Source of the DNA: Lithospermum erythrorhizon
Lineage: Eukaryota > Streptophyta > Magnoliopsida > Boraginales > Boraginaceae
NCBI GenBank assembly: GCA_019722365.1
Contig: JADFUC010000304.1
Span: 124,001 to 188,000 of the forward strand
DNA: 64,000 nucleotides
Reading direction: 5' to 3'
Shown here: piece by piece, positions 13,045-26,260 of the stretch
Numbering within the stretch: the first letter of the stretch is position 1
Layout of the letters: each line of letters starts with the position of its first letter
The notes under the pieces: generated by a model
Told to the model about the DNA's origin: nothing
Seen by the model: only the letters and a program-made list of their open reading frames with translations
Databases searched by the model: none
Translations under genes and position numbers: made by a program

Positions 13045-13215
13045 ACCTCACACTTTTTTTCTAACACACCTACCTCCCCCATTCCCCACCCCTCCACTTC
13101 CTAAAATTCAATTCAACCTACACTTTTTCTTCTCTCATACCCCGTGCCCCACCCCCATCCCCAAATTCAATAACCCCCACCTCCCATCTCCCACCCCCAC
13201 CCCTACCGCCACTTC
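13045..13215. repeat. C-rich (pyrimidine) low-complexity tract
   Basis: The plus strand is dominated by CCCCAC/CCTCC-type runs, for example CCCCATCCCC and CCCACCCCCACCCC, in an otherwise AT-rich region. The minus strand is therefore G-rich. No coding or promoter signal was recognised around it. Confidence 0.5.
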
Positions 13216-14518
13216 ATCTCCTCCAGAACTATTGCACCAATTGTTAATCGCCACCAATTCGGCAACTATCAAGTATTCCCCAAGTTATCAGACTACTAAG
13301 TTATTGCACCACCAAGTTTTAATATTAGACTTAAACAAAAAAATGACAACTTTAATGCAAAATAACTCAAAGCAAGCTCAAATTCCTTCAAATAACCTAA
13401 AGATTCAATCTTTCAAATCTTTCAACATTTAAAATAAAGAATATTACATGAGTTACAAGAACTTGAAGGGCAAAGATGAAAACTCTATGCAATAGCTTCC
13501 ACTTGACATACTCCAAATAATTTGCACTAAACACTCTCGCAGAAAATCCTCCCAAAGAAACTAACAAATTCTTGCCAATTTTCTCTAACCATCTTCAAAA
13601 CCAAAGAAAAATTTAAAAATCCAACTCCATTTTCATCAAAAGATTCAAGCTTACTTCATCTCTATCAAAAAAAGTGTCTCAAAACATCGGCACTATTAGC
13701 CAATACCAATTGAAGGTTATAAAACTTGCTGGGTTATCAGAAATGATTTTTAAGTAGATATCAAATTGTAAATGGGAATTTTCTCCTAATTTGGAGGTTA
13801 TGGTTTAAGAGAGGTTTTGGGTATGTTTAATTTAGTTATTTTCGGTATAAAAATGTGATCATGATATGAAAAATTAAATAAAGATGAATTTCTGCAAATT
13901 GAATTTGCAATGGTATACATGTGGATTATTACAAACTATTGAAATTTTGGAAAATAGGTTTCATGGCATGCCAAAGGTTGAAGATATAAAAATATCAAAG
14001 CCTCTAAGGGAGGGTTGGGAAAGGGTATGCTAAAGAATAAAATTACGGCTCTATTTTAATTATGTAAATGACCCCTTCAACTCTAGTTTGAATATTGGGG
14101 TAAAATAGTTTATTTTGCATGTAATCGATAAGATAATTTTAATCTAAGTACCACCCCTAAAAAGTTAACCTGATAAGATAAGAACTCAACTGTAAAATTA
14201 GTCGATAATATAGAGGAGAAATAGCGAATTAGCAAAAAAAAAAATCTCATTTTTTGAAGATAACGAAACCAATTCATTAAATGATGTTTACTAAGTGTAC
14301 TATACAACTAATTCTACAAAATTATTTCGATATTTGTTTACATTAAATTATGATTGTCATGTACCAAGATCTAAATTATGGTCCTGGAGTAAGTATACGT
14401 TTCCCATGCCACGGTTTCCTAAAGGTCAATAAAAGAGACAATAATAGGTGTAGAAAGGAAATGAAAAAATTCAATGAAGTACAACTATGAAATTACCAAC
14501 TCCTTCAGATGGACAAAG
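13216..14518. other. AT-rich region without a gene
   Basis: Only short ORFs without domain features are present on either strand. The composition is ordinary for the intergenic DNA of this window. Confidence 0.35.
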
Positions 14519-14776
14519 CTATTGAAATGAGGAGTTAATCAAGAACAACCTTTTGCTCCAACAGTAAATCCCAATAAGGATGCTTGCCCCACCTGTAACC
14601 AACATACCAAACATATGTCTTAATCTTAGTAGTACCCAAGACTCAATATTATTAGCTCTGTAAAGGGACATGAAATTTTCTTGATTATACACCTTCCCAA
14701 TCAGAGCCAAGGTATATAATTGGCCACTGAGAGGTAAGAGAATATGTTTTCCAATTTTGATCTCTACTAGTATCAC
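14519..14776 (-). pseudogene. Unassigned gene fragment with one membrane helix
   Basis: An open minus-strand frame encodes about 85 residues and ends in a stop. It is preceded by a possible 3' splice site (TATCTATAG) just before the codons for VILVEIKIGK. Its composition looks protein-like rather than random: KHILLPLSGQLYTLALIG, then a predicted membrane helix around GMLVTGGASILIGIYCW followed by basic residues (SKRL). The order of a small beta-like segment followed by a C-terminal helix recalls the end of SP1/MUL1-type membrane E3 ligases, but this is only an impression. It could be a last exon or a gene scrap; no upstream exon was found. Confidence 0.25.
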
Positions 14777-15690
14777 CTATAGATAATATGAACTAAGAAC
14801 TACACAATCGGGTGACCAATATAGATCAATAAATATGGAGTATTAGAGTGACATAGGTCAATAACTAACCATCTTTTATATTTTTTATTTTTTTATTAAT
14901 GTTTTGTGCTGAATTAAAACCGATTTACATATTTCTTAATTAAAATTGACTCCAAAAATTTAAGAGATGCAATTTCGTTTTTTAAAATGGATTTCAGTCT
15001 AATTTAACATGGAAAGTAAAAGGCAAAGGCAAATTAAAATGTTGGAAAGTTCAGCTTCTGATATTTAATGTTGTTAATAGTTATAGGCATGTAGTAAATT
15101 ATGTCCAAACATCATTGGTGGAATTGACTCTATTGGGTAGTTTTTGCCATGTGTTCGTTGTCCGAGCGTGCTTCAATAGATCAAATTACTCCGTATGTGC
15201 CATGAATTATGTCAGTTCTCTTCCAAACTTAAGACAAGAAATCGTTATCAATTACTCACCGATCATCTAAGAAAAATTTATTTTTTATTATAAAATGATT
15301 GCTTTTATTTTATCAACGCAACTTTTACATTGAAAGTTTTTATATTATTTCAATATTCTTTTTTCTATCGCCATACTTTCTCTCCTTAAAATATACAATC
15401 AATATCGATTTCTTAATAAAATATTTTATTTAATCGATCAAATAAATCGAGAGAGGGAGTAATAATTACTTCCATGTGTGACCATGAAGATTACATTCAT
15501 GAACTATGGTGAACTGGTGTGGGGTAGTCCAGGTGGATACTGTTTAGGTAGAGATAGCCATATGCCCATATGATTGAAGGCGAAAAGAGATGGACACTTC
15601 ATTTCATTGTAAAGGACGTGTTGTTTTTTAAGTACTATAAATACTTTTTCTATTTTATATTGAGCTGGCAAATGATTCAAATCTCTTAAC
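14777..15690. other. AT-rich intergenic region with a Stowaway-like end
   Basis: There is no gene. Near 15,440-15,453 GAGAGAGGGAGTAA is the reverse of the TACTCCCTC terminus typical of Stowaway-type MITEs, so an old MITE probably ends here. Its other end was not located. Confidence 0.35.
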
Positions 15691-15905
15691 CGTCAGAAAC
15701 CGACATCAAACGGCTTTTAAATTAATTTCTCAAAAAGACTCAAATGATATATACGTTTCTTTATCTCAAAGCATGGGTTTTTATTACGTGAGGCAATGGA
15801 GGGGTATTTATACTACAAATTACCCCCCTTAATACTATTCAAATACTCCTATTACTATTCATTTTACATTTCCGACATTTCAACATTGTTTCATTTGGCA
15901 TAACA
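15691..15905 (-). repeat. 3' LTR of the copia element
   Basis: This 215-base copy aligns with 21,990-22,205 along its length: CGACATCAAAC against CGATATCAAAC, TATTTATACTACAAA in both, and ACTATTCATTTTACATTT in both. Several small indels separate them. Its outer end (15,691) has lost the TG terminus, while the inner end keeps ATAACA (TGTTAT on the element strand). Confidence 0.75.
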
Positions 15906-18900
15906 CTCTCAAATATCAAATAATATCACATACGAACACATGGTTGCTCATAATAACCCATGGAGAACCCAGCTTAGACAAAACTTTACAAGCGAAAAAG
16001 AAGACAACAAGATGGCCCCACAAATCTAAACATGCGTAGCTCTTCAAAGATATCCGAAGTCGACGCAGATTCCAATACTTTCATAACGCCAGTTTCGAAA
16101 TCGGCGTTCGAAGAAATTAAGAGATTCAAGTACATTATCAAGCCAATGAATCCGACATACCTGACATCTACCTCGTTTCTTTCTGCTTCTATTTAACGAA
16201 GTTAACCTGTGGACGCTGCTTATCCTATCACTTTTGATATATCCTTCTTTCTATCCGAAGAATACACTAACATCGTTCTCATGCTACAATCGCTGGGATT
16301 CTTTATCTAATGGTAAACCTACGCCTTGAGCATGCCATGTCACCGATCTTAACCATCTACACTCCCCTTGCTTGCTTCGCGAAAGAGCTATTACTTCACA
16401 TTTACTCAAGCGTTACATGTTATTCCGCTGATCTCCAGTGATATCATATCAATTATACGTGAAATACATACCCAATCATGATTTAAGATTACGTGGATTC
16501 CGACAAATAATCCCCGCATCTAGTATAACTCAAAGCAAAATCATTTGTATTGTTAGGATAAACAAACCAAAGATCAATTTACCTCCAAGATATCTAAATA
16601 TATGTTTTATCCCTTTCCAATGTCTCTTTCAGAGGACAAAGAATCCAAATCTCGCTTAGTAAATCAATCGCAAAAAGCTATATCAGTCTCAGACAATTAA
16701 GCAAGATATATTAAGGCCCCAACGACTGGTGTACGATACTTCACATCAAGATCTTCTTCATTTTCTTCCTTAGGACGGAAGTGATCCTTTCATTAAGCTG
16801 CTCACCATCATCTGAAAGTACTAAAGTGGTTTGGTTCTTATCCATTTAAACCTTTTAATACCCTTTCGTGGTAATTTGATCGGGTGTACCAAAATACCAT
16901 TTTAGTGTACTCAATCGTAAACCAAGCGCGTAACTTGGTCTTCTCCGCATCTTTCATTTCAAATTCTTCTTTAAGTAATTCATCGCTTTTCGATTTCTTA
17001 GATACCTAATAATATTTAAATCATCAACATGTATTTAAAGACGATTACAAACCGTATATTATTTTCTTTTATAAAAACACAAGGACAAAGGATTATTGAC
17101 AGTCTTCTTAAGTAAATATTCACTTAGCCTATTAACACATTCTGTCTGATTGTTTTTAACCCATAAAGATCCTTTTGCAACTAATTGCACACATTCGGGT
17201 TTAGATGTTTCAATCATTTTAAATCCTTTCGACTTTTCATGTATATATCACTATCGTTTGATCCATATAATAGGTCAGAATAACATCCATAAAGACAAAG
17301 ATATCAAGCATTATTGTGATACCGACAAACCTATTAAATAACGGTAGTAACGGCGGCCCATAATGAGAATAAGTTACCTCATAATCAATTCTCGGGTCTT
17401 CGAGAAAACCTTGCAGCAACAAGACGAGCCTCAGTCTTACAATCTCGCTTTTTCTAGGCCCTGCTTTCTCACAAATACCCAATTTTATAACCAATGTGTT
17501 TCATACCTTCGTGAATAGTCACAATAGGCCCAACATTTTCGATTTTTTAAGAGATTTCAATTCAAGATTATCAGATTCTTCCATTTTGGCCAATCAAGCT
17601 CGACTCTTGACATTCAACCACGTATCCGGGTTCAGATCATCATTTTCATTCATAATTTCATATATGCAACGGAGAATGCAAATATTTCACTCAATATGCT
17701 TTATTTTTCCGTTCCAAAGATTTCCCTCAGATAAACATAATTGATAAACTTCTAGATCATTCTTATTTTCGCCTCATTATTAATAATCTCTATTTTCATC
17801 ATCTTGGTGTTTCTTCAAGCACTTTTCTATCCCGGCTTATCATTATCGCTAGTTGTCTTTATCAGCATCACTTTCATTCAGATCAATCTTTTCGACCCTT
17901 TTCTTTCGAGGTGGATTTTTATCCTTAGAACCCATGTGCCGGCCACGCTCAGCGCGCCTCGATGCATTGCCATATCATTTTGCTTCGGAATTTCACAGAA
18001 GGAGTATTAATAGTCGGTTACGTGACTTTGTCACTCTTTTCATATCGCAAATGAATCCGGCAATTGATTTGCTAAGCCTTGTAAAAGTTGCACAATTTTC
18101 TTTTAGCATTTTCTTCCTACTATTTATTATAATGGTCCCTCGATACAAGAAAAGGTACATACCACATTATGTCCTTTCTCTGACTGCTTTTTCTCCTCCT
18201 GGAGGAGGAAAACCTGCCTCGGCCGAAATGACAACTGCGAAACCTGTTCGAAAACACTCACCCTAAAGGTTCAAGATATCTAATAATGCGGCGAATTGGC
18301 ACCCTACATATATGCTCAACCTTCCAGGTCCCATCTTTGTTCTGCGGGGCGGAGCTTATCGGGTACATAAACCGCACAACCAAAATCTGATGGGAAATAT
18401 CCGGTTCTTTGACCAAATTGCAAGTCGATACGTGGAGTACGCTTATGATTAGCACTTGGTCTTAAATCTATTAACACGCAAAGATGTAAAATTGTACGCA
18501 CCCCATATAAGAATCGGTAATTTTGTTCTCATTATCAATGGTCTAGCAATATATCAAGACGCTTAATTAATGATTCGCTAAACCATTTTGTATGCATACT
18601 TTGCGAATGTGATGTTCAACAAGAATTCCTAATCGGTTAATTTGAATAATTATTAAATGATTCGATGTGAATTCACCAAAGATCAAGCCAAGTCTTAACT
18701 TTCTTTATAGTATAATCAGTGAAATTGTGCTCTTAATTTGATTATTTGAGCAAGAAATTTTGCAAATGTGCTATATCTCGATTTGACAATAAAACAAACA
18801 TGTGCACTATCTACTGGGATGACTAATTAATACCATAAATACCTAAATGCATTCAGATTGGATGATGATAGTTCACATTATATCACCTCAATTCTTTCAA

Positions 18901-21604
18901 ATGCAGTGATTCCGTGTGAAGCTTTTAAAAATGCGACGCCTAGTTATTAATTTTTCCTGGTAAGCTTCTCACATGTTCTCGTTATTAATCTTTTAAACCT
19001 TTCTGGCGGACAATTACAGACTTAATTATTTTTCTCATCATCAGGAGCCGTGATGACCTAAATCCATCATGCCACAAGCAGAATACGCTAGATCTCTTTT
19101 ATTACTGTTACATTCACCTCAAGAATATAAGTGTAACGTGAATCCGTAAGGTAATTTTGGTAGTTTCTCTCAATATTTTCTTCTTTCCAAAACACTGGCA
19201 CAGTATGTATTTCTATATTACCTTCGCTTATTGTTTCAAGATCATACCTCGACTTTATATATGTCATTAAAAACTTAATAAGTTTCTTTTTCACTTTGAG
19301 AATACAAAGTCATTAATGACAAATTTTGTTCCATTTCGTAATATAAACACGGCATTACCCGATCCTTCAAATCAAGTCCGCAGGACCTCGGAATTGTATT
19401 AATTTCATCGCTTTTGGTACGACATGCCCAAGAAATATGTCTTCTTCTTCGGTGGATCGCTGGCTGCTCCACCATCTCAATTTAAATGTTCCAAATGTGT
19501 TTCATGTTGCTTCCTCTTTGAAACATGTAATGATATAAGACTTGAGAGAGTAAACTCTACACAACATATAATCAACATTATTATTTCATGTATATAAAAG
19601 CAAACATTACATACTAAAGTCACACATAATACACACACAAGAAGATTATTCATCACATCATTATTCAAACATAAAGTAGTTCATCGCGATCAATTAGTCT
19701 AAGTTCATTTCATTTGTTCCAGGTATCACCGAAGTCTCATGGGCCTCAAGATATACGTAGTCATCCTCAAAGTTCATGTTCATTAAAATTTAATTTTCTT
19801 TTTCTTTTCCATTTCCTTTTTCTTCTGGCTGCATGCTTTATATCTTTTAAAAGATGTTCCTGGCGTTTCTACACGCCCCCAGACCAATGACCTTCTTTCC
19901 CCAAGATCTGTAACACAAATTGTCATTATTTTTAATGAACCTTCTTGGATTTTCTTACCTCTTCTTGTCGATTTGGGTAATTTCAAGTAGTCTACTATAA
20001 TTCACGAAACCACGTCCACCTAATTCTAATTCACCTAAAATTACTACCACCTCGACCACGCCCCTAATCAGTCAATCGACGCTAACCACCAATGCACTTA
20101 AAAGTCGCCAGATTTACCGAAATGCCATTGTCCCAGTGGCGTAATCGATGGTTTTTCGCCAGCACTTCATTGGTTCTTTTTTCTCGCCATCGTAGACGCA
20201 GACCACCTCAATATTTTTATATTCCCTCATTCTATATTGTTCTCGCAACAATATTTGATGATGAAATGCTTGAAAATATTTTCTAATTTTTTCCTTCTTG
20301 CTATAATTTTACTAATAATATTCTTAATTGTATACAATTTTAAATAAGTCGTAGTTGTAATCAATAACACTTTTAAAGTCTTCGAACCTTAGTTTGTTCC
20401 ATCTATCGATCATTGCAGTAAAAGAACTCTTGGTATCCAAATCTTCTTTGAGTTCTTCCCATAAGAACTTAGGATCCCTTCATCTGGGATATTCTAGACT
20501 GGTAGAAAGATCATCAAGACGATCCATCATTGGCCTATTAGACTTTAGATTTTTTCAGCTGTGAAAGCTTCTTCTTCCTCGTTTTCTTTCTTTCCAATCA
20601 TTTGGACAAGCTTCAGGCATTATCTATTCCAAAGTAATTTTTTCTGCCCCCTTACACGTAGATATTCATAACTTTGTTTGCCCAAGACATTTAGTTGTCT
20701 CTTTGAGGTTTATGAAATAAGTTGAGCTTATAGTTGGACATTGTATCTAAATCACAAACAAACGCAATCAATACGAAAAATGACATTTTATTAAATATTA
20801 CATTCTCGCATTCAATACATATATTGCAATCTTATTCAATTACAAATACCATGTTCACTCTTCATGAAAATCTCTATCGAAACAAAAATAAACAATCCAA
20901 GCTAAGATTAGAAATGGTAAAATACTAATTACCAAAAATGCTGCTATTCCCCTACTCTATCTCTTCAACTTTTAATAAACCCATTATGAAAAGAGAGAGT
21001 GCCATTATAGTGACAAAACACTAGAAAATATTTTTGAAGTTATCATGGAATTGCTTATAAAAATACTTCCTCAGAAAGATGTTTGTGAAACGCGAAGTGG
21101 AAACGAAGTATTTATGTGGGTGGGGAAATTTTGGAGTAGTTGTCCGCGATTAAGTACTGTTTTATTATCAAGCATTTAATCGCTTTGAGGATAGGGAAAA
21201 TATTAATTTTACTGCATCATCAAGAAAATGGGAAGGAAAATATTTTTAAGTTTAAGTAAAATATGACGTAGTCATAGAATGGTATATAATGCATTTATCA
21301 TAATGATAAATGAACACATAAGATAATGTAATACATGATTATAAACAAATAATTCATGCCAATAACAACAAAAAATGTGGTGTGCATACAATAGTTAGAT
21401 AATAAAATGTTCGGCTTTATACCTCCACCAAGCTTTATAAAGTAGTCAAACACGATATGGGTATTTAACTTCCACTAAAATAACCACGCTTTATTGGCTG
21501 CAGCACTCGATCGGGATGCCGCTTTTCCATACACAGCCACGCCTTATTATAGATCACTAGACGGAGATGGGGCTTTCTTATATCAAGAAGAAATAATCCA
21601 TTAA

Positions 21605-21905
21605 TAATAAATAATAAACGCCCGACCATGTATCACTGACATATAGCCATATCTATAATAGCCTAATTATGTAATTTGACATATTAAATTTTGCCATTCA
21701 TAATGTGGTAAAACATAAAATAATAATAAACGCCCGACATAATACTACATATAAATTTCATTATCTGCGATTATAGCCTGGTTATAGAATACTTGACATA
21801 TACCAGCTATCTATAACAGTAAGAAACATAAGAATAATAATATCCGCTCTAATTATAGAATACTGACATATCATGCTTATCTATAATAAAGTAAAACATA
21901 TAACA
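21605..21905. repeat. 111-bp tandem repeat in the copia leader
   Basis: Three diverged units begin at about 21,610, 21,722 and 21,833. Each starts AATAATAA(AC)GCCCG or a variant and contains GACATAT and CTATAATA/CTATAACA blocks. They lie between the 5' LTR and gag in element orientation, a non-coding leader position. Confidence 0.6.
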
Positions 21906-21989
21906 AAATAAATATCAAAAGTGATAAGATATATAATATACCTATGAAAAGCTAGCTATTATAAAAGCATTTATCGCTATTGGAGAACG

Positions 21990-22205
21990 TGTTATAAACC
22001 GATATCAAACTACTAAACTAAATTCCTCAAAGTACTCAAATGTTATATATGTTCTTTATCTCAAAGTTTTCGTGTCTTTATTATGTAGCAAATTCGAGTG
22101 GTATTTATACTACAAAATTACCCCCTTAATACTATTCAAATACCCCTATTACTATTCATTTTACATTTGACATTTCAACATTTATGTACCACATTTCTTA
22201 CAACA
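21990..22205 (-). repeat. 5' LTR of the copia element
   Basis: The 216-base LTR starts TGTTG and ends AACA on the minus strand. GTAGTATAAATACC at 22,100-22,112 supplies the TATA box for the element's promoter. The sequence just inside the LTR would hold the primer-binding site, now too altered to identify the tRNA. Confidence 0.7.
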
Positions 22206-23020
22206 CTAATATGTTGGGCTGGGGAGATTTAAGTTGGTATTTGTTATTAGACCACACATTCTTGTCGCTAATATATATTTCCTTTTTTTTTTTATCGCTT
22301 ATAATTTTCACATACCAACGAAAATAAAAATAACAAAAAGATATCAAAATATAAAATGAAAATTATTTAAAACCATATCAATTGGTTGGTTGATAATTTC
22401 ATGAAAAAATAGTCAAAAAAAGTACACGAAAAATATGTGAAAGACAATTTTCTATATTTGAATGACAAATATTTCTCAAAACAAAAAATTACGCTGTAAC
22501 GATAAATAAAAAAAATGAAAGAAGTACAACTTTTAAATTGTGTTTCTTAAAATCACAAATAAAATAATATTATGAAAATACTTTTTAAAATAAATTGAAT
22601 GATATTTCGAGTAAGGATTGTTCAAGAACTACCTTAAGCAAAATATAAGAAGCAAAGCTACAAGAACAAAAACAAGTTCTGCAACTTCTTTTTCATGGTC
22701 CAATCGCAAATTAAATAGAAAAACAAAATTATCTATTCATTATAGTCGACTGCTTTGGACTTAAAACATAAAGATAACATTACAAACTCCAACTTCTGCT
22801 AGACATAATCCAGACCAGTTCCATATGTTGATGACAATTTCAAGCTAAGTAGTTTCATCTTCTAAAACTGTTGGAAGTTTAACAAAACATACATTAACAT
22901 ATTCTAAATCCAAAAGTTTCTCGCTTAAGCAGTATATCGCATTAATATGTCACAACGCCCTTAAAGAACCTCCCATCTAAGCGGTATATTGGAACTTCAC
23001 AGGGACCGAACCTTGAAGGA
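22206..23020. other. AT-rich flank containing a MITE
   Basis: There is no gene. At 22,267-22,528 the left arm (TTTCCTTTTTTTTTTTATCG) and the reverse complement of the right arm (TACTTCTTTCATTTTTTTTA) form an imperfect terminal inverted repeat, suggesting a MITE of about 260 bases. The last few hundred bases, to 23,020, should include the 3' UTR of the MIZ1-like gene. Confidence 0.4.
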
Positions 23021-23773
23021 TTAATTTCTAAGCAAATAAATGCTAAGTTCAGGACCACCATGACCATCAGGATTCATCATATAAAAAGATTCAGAATCTT
23101 TAGACCCCAAAACTCTCTCAAACTTTGCCCTCATATACATAAGGTCCCCCTCTTCACCCACAACTTCTCCATTATTCCCTGGAAGCACCCCAGCACCCAT
23201 AGTTATTGCTCCAATGGAGTTCAAAACCTTCCATTGCTCAACCCCACATTCTCTTTTCAAGGCATACCCACATTTCTTCCCATTGCAATAAGTCCTCCAA
23301 ATTTGTTCATCCACCAATTTGGGACCCTTTTTGTCACCTTTCTTGTCACATTCCAGGGCAATTCTCACCTGCCCTGAAGCCATTTCTTTGACAAGAACAC
23401 GAGTCTGCGTCGGAAACTCGATAAAAAACAAAGTATTTGATGTGGGATTTTCTTGAAATGCAATATGGACATGCCCACGTCTGTATCCAAATATTGTGCC
23501 AATCATTTTGGTGGAATTTGTCTTGTTTTTGCCAAATGTGAAGGCAGAAATCAGCTTTGATGTTACTGATGAAGTTGGTAGTTTTTTCTTTGGCGTTTTG
23601 ACTACTTGAACGTATGGAATTGTTGCATGAAATTCATGTGATGATGATGAGTTGAAAGTTAAGATGATTTCATCATCATTGTCTTGATCATCTTCAGGCT
23701 TCTTTTTCCAGTTAAAGTACCTTCTTGAAAAGGAGACAGAGCCATTTGGATCCCTAGCCATGATTGACCTCAT
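23021..23773 (-). CDS. MIZU-KUSSEI1-like protein (DUF617)
   Basis: Single-exon gene of 250 codons, normal for the plant-specific MIZ1 family, whose founding member is needed for root hydrotropism and acts at the ER membrane. The first 75 residues are polar and variable. The conserved MIZ domain runs from about residue 87 to the end: GTIFGYRRGHVHIAFQ, FFIEFPTQTRVLVKEMASGQ, VRIALEC, the WKVLNSIGAITMGAGVLP stretch, and the C-terminal block with GDLMYMRAKFERV, SFYMMNPDG and GPELSIYLLR. All family blocks are present and uninterrupted, so the gene appears functional. The first ATG (23,773) is used; a second in-frame Met four codons later (23,761) is equally possible. It stands alone between the copia element and the FolD/NUDX cluster. 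The exact paralogue is not determinable here. Confidence 0.92.
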   Translation of the reverse strand: MRSIMARDPNGSVSFSRRYFNWKKKPEDDQDNDDEIILTFNSSSSHEFHATIPYVQVVKTPKKKLPTSSVTSKLISAFTFGKNKTNSTKMIGTIFGYRRGHVHIAFQENPTSNTLFFIEFPTQTRVLVKEMASGQVRIALECDKKGDKKGPKLVDEQIWRTYCNGKKCGYALKRECGVEQWKVLNSIGAITMGAGVLPGNNGEVVGEEGDLMYMRAKFERVLGSKDSESFYMMNPDGHGGPELSIYLLRN

Positions 23774-26260
23774 GTTACTATGTTATAATTGAGAGAGATC
23801 AGACAAGAGATTTTGAGTTGGATTCTTGTGGTAGATTATTGGATTTATGGAGGCATTTATTCTTCAATTATAGTGTCTTTTTGGCACCATTGACATGGGG
23901 GGTGGGGTGCTGGGGTTGTCCTGACAAAAATAAAGGTGAGCTGTCTCACCCAACTCTATAGCAGGAAATTTTAATACAGACCAGTAGGTTTGTTTGGCTT
24001 ATTTTAAGGCTACTGGACAAAAACTGTACACCATATAAAGAATGGACTTCAAAGAAATGCTCAAAATAATCTTAGTACAATAATTTAACACATTATTGAT
24101 TTAGATTTAGTCCTGAAATCTAAATCTAATCAGACATATTATCATAACATGTTCCTATAATTAGCTATGAGTCAAATTCCATTGAATGTTAAAAATGAAT
24201 GTAGTCATCACACTTTAGGGAAATGAGATTACCCCTACTTGTGACCCCATATGGACATAAGGCAACTTATTGAAGAGTTATGTGTCATATATTAAATATT
24301 TCAAAATGATAGTTTGAATAGCTGTGGACTATTAACTTATTATCAAATATTGTCAATATAAAATCGAATAAATTATTCACATAAAATCATATCTAATACT
24401 CGATTTAACTCATGTGGTCCTTGAAATTAGATTTCACAATTGAAATATTAAATTGTACGAATTGGTTTATATGATCATATATTACACCCATAAAAACAAT
24501 TAGTGTTAAGATATAACTCATGAATTCTTTAACACAACTAGTTGTGCACAATGTAGACTTCTTCATTATGCATATTATGTAATTACAATTATATTGAGCA
24601 TGCCAATAACATAAATAAAATGTCACAATGGTCCTACAAAAATGTGAAACATGAGCCATGGGTAGAGAGAAGGAGACGAGGCTTTCTTAGATTTTTCTCC
24701 TTGTGGGGGCTGAGCAGAGAACAAGGGGAGAATCATGGGGCAGAGTCTGAAATGGAACAAAAGATGTTTCACTTTTGGAACTGGTAAAGCAGATGAAAGC
24801 CGCAACCAAAAACAAGGCCCCAGAAATTCACATACTCCTTTCCCTTTTTTACTTGTGATGAATAAATAGTATGTGTGTGTTCATATACGGCGCTATGCAG
24901 CAAATGTACACATATTACTTAACAATAGAATGTTTTCATGTGCTCCTTTTTTGTTTCTGATTAATAGGCTGTTGCACACTGAGCAATTCGCCTTATCCAT
25001 TGGTGGAGGCAATGGTTAAAATATTTTCATAAAAGTCTGATTTAATTGATCATGTAATAAAATATTTTCTTTTCTTTTTACTTAATTATATAGGAATTTA
25101 ATGCGATTTATCTTTGTCTTTCCACTTTTATTTCCCTTAATAAAGTAATTTTTATTTCATGATTAATTAAATATTTTGATAAAAGTACCTTTTAGAATAT
25201 ATTAGTAATATTAATCGAAACATTAATAAAATAATTTTCGCCAGCCATCAAATAAGTGGGATGGAGGAAGTAGCCTCAATGATGTTTCAATTATACATTA
25301 TCAATCTCAATATCAAAACTCAAAATGAACCAAAGCGCTATGTAATATCCCAATTCAAAAAGAGTTGTAATAAATGTTGAAAAATGTTATTTATTATGTT
25401 AAAACGATTACTATTTTCAAACAATTTTTTTTTCTAATCGATAACTAAAAAAAATGGAGGGAGTATTAAGTTAACAATTTTCTGATGAGATATCCTAGGA
25501 AAATCTCCAGAAGGCACATGAGGAATGATAAAATATGTCGAAAAATTGTGCAATGAATGTGAGATCAAAACATCAAATATAATAATGTATCGAAAACGAC
25601 CCTTGTTTGGAACTTGGAGCTAGTAAACGAACTAAGCTTTTGAAAAAACATGCAAGCTCAAAAGTATGAGGCAGCTACAGGCAGCAGCAACAATGATTTA
25701 CCAGTTTTGTTGAAAAATTTGGAGTGTGTAGATCCCAAGAAACAAACAAGGTTAAAAAATTCCTGATAATTCAAATTAGAGATTGAACAGCAAATCCGGT
25801 GCAACTACATCTATCAACTTTGGTCCATCAAGTTCCAAAATGGCAAAATCCCATTACATTTGTCTCTATTTTTCAAGAAAAAAAATATGAATTCTTCTGT
25901 CACAGCTCAACTAGCTCAACTACAAAACTGTCTATATTGAATAACAAAGTTTTGGGTCCTGACCCGTTTGTTATAGAGAACAACATACAACTATATCGAA
26001 TAAGAATCTAAGTAATATATACATTTAAAACATATTCTTGGAGTTGTCTACAATTTAACCCAAGTCAAGTATATGAAGTCAGTATCAGAAATGACCACTA
26101 TGATGTAAAACTAAGCAAATATAACAACACTACGTATTTTGGGAGCTTGGATTAGCTCGCAAATTTTCTCTTTATCTTTGTGGTAGTTGTTCATAGTTTT
26201 CTCAAAGCCTTCAAGATTATTTATAAGAAAGAAGAGGGATGGAGGGGGGGGTGGGGGCGT
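23774..26260. other. Intergenic region with a MITE end
   Basis: The first few hundred bases are the promoter side of the MIZ1-like gene. No other gene is convincing. At 25,360-25,470 the sequence (TTTTCAAACAATTTTT, then CGATAACTAAAAAAAATGG, AGGGAGTA) matches the end of the MITE at 46.9-47.1 kb. A short tRNA-promoter-like segment near 26,262-26,325 (TAGTGGTTAATGG, then GGTCGATCATTC) may be an old SINE trace. Confidence 0.35.

Larger units (their letters stand above)
15691..22205 (-). mobile_element. Decayed Ty1/copia LTR retrotransposon
   Basis: The element runs on the minus strand from a 5' LTR (21,990-22,205) to a 3' LTR (15,691-15,905), 6.5 kb in all. Both LTRs show the same order of blocks, including a TATA box. 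Inside, in minus-strand order, are a leader with tandem repeats, gag (about 20.7-19.9 kb; traces of RGRGRGGSNFR), an integrase prefix (19.3-19.1 kb; SRYDLETISEGNIEIHTVP), integrase core (18.9-18.3 kb; VEHHIRKVCIQNGLANH, FGCAVYVP, IIRYLEPL) and reverse transcriptase (17.5-16.7 kb; LYGSND, DLYGLK, ICPCVFIK, EEFEMKDAEKTK). All parts carry stops and frameshifts, so it is inactive. No 5-bp target duplication is seen (TTAAC versus CTAAT), consistent with age. Confidence 0.85.

Noticed and set aside
17853..18266. Plus-strand ORF of 137 codons inside the copia element
   Set aside because: The minus strand here is the integrase to reverse-transcriptase part of the element; the plus frame is a shadow.
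23060..23391. Plus-strand ORFs opposite the MIZ1-like gene
   Set aside because: They run antisense to the conserved DUF617 domain and have no features of their own.
24735..24869. Short plus-strand ORF of 44 codons starting MGQSLKWNK
   Set aside because: No family recognised, no promoter or splice support, and the length is easily random.
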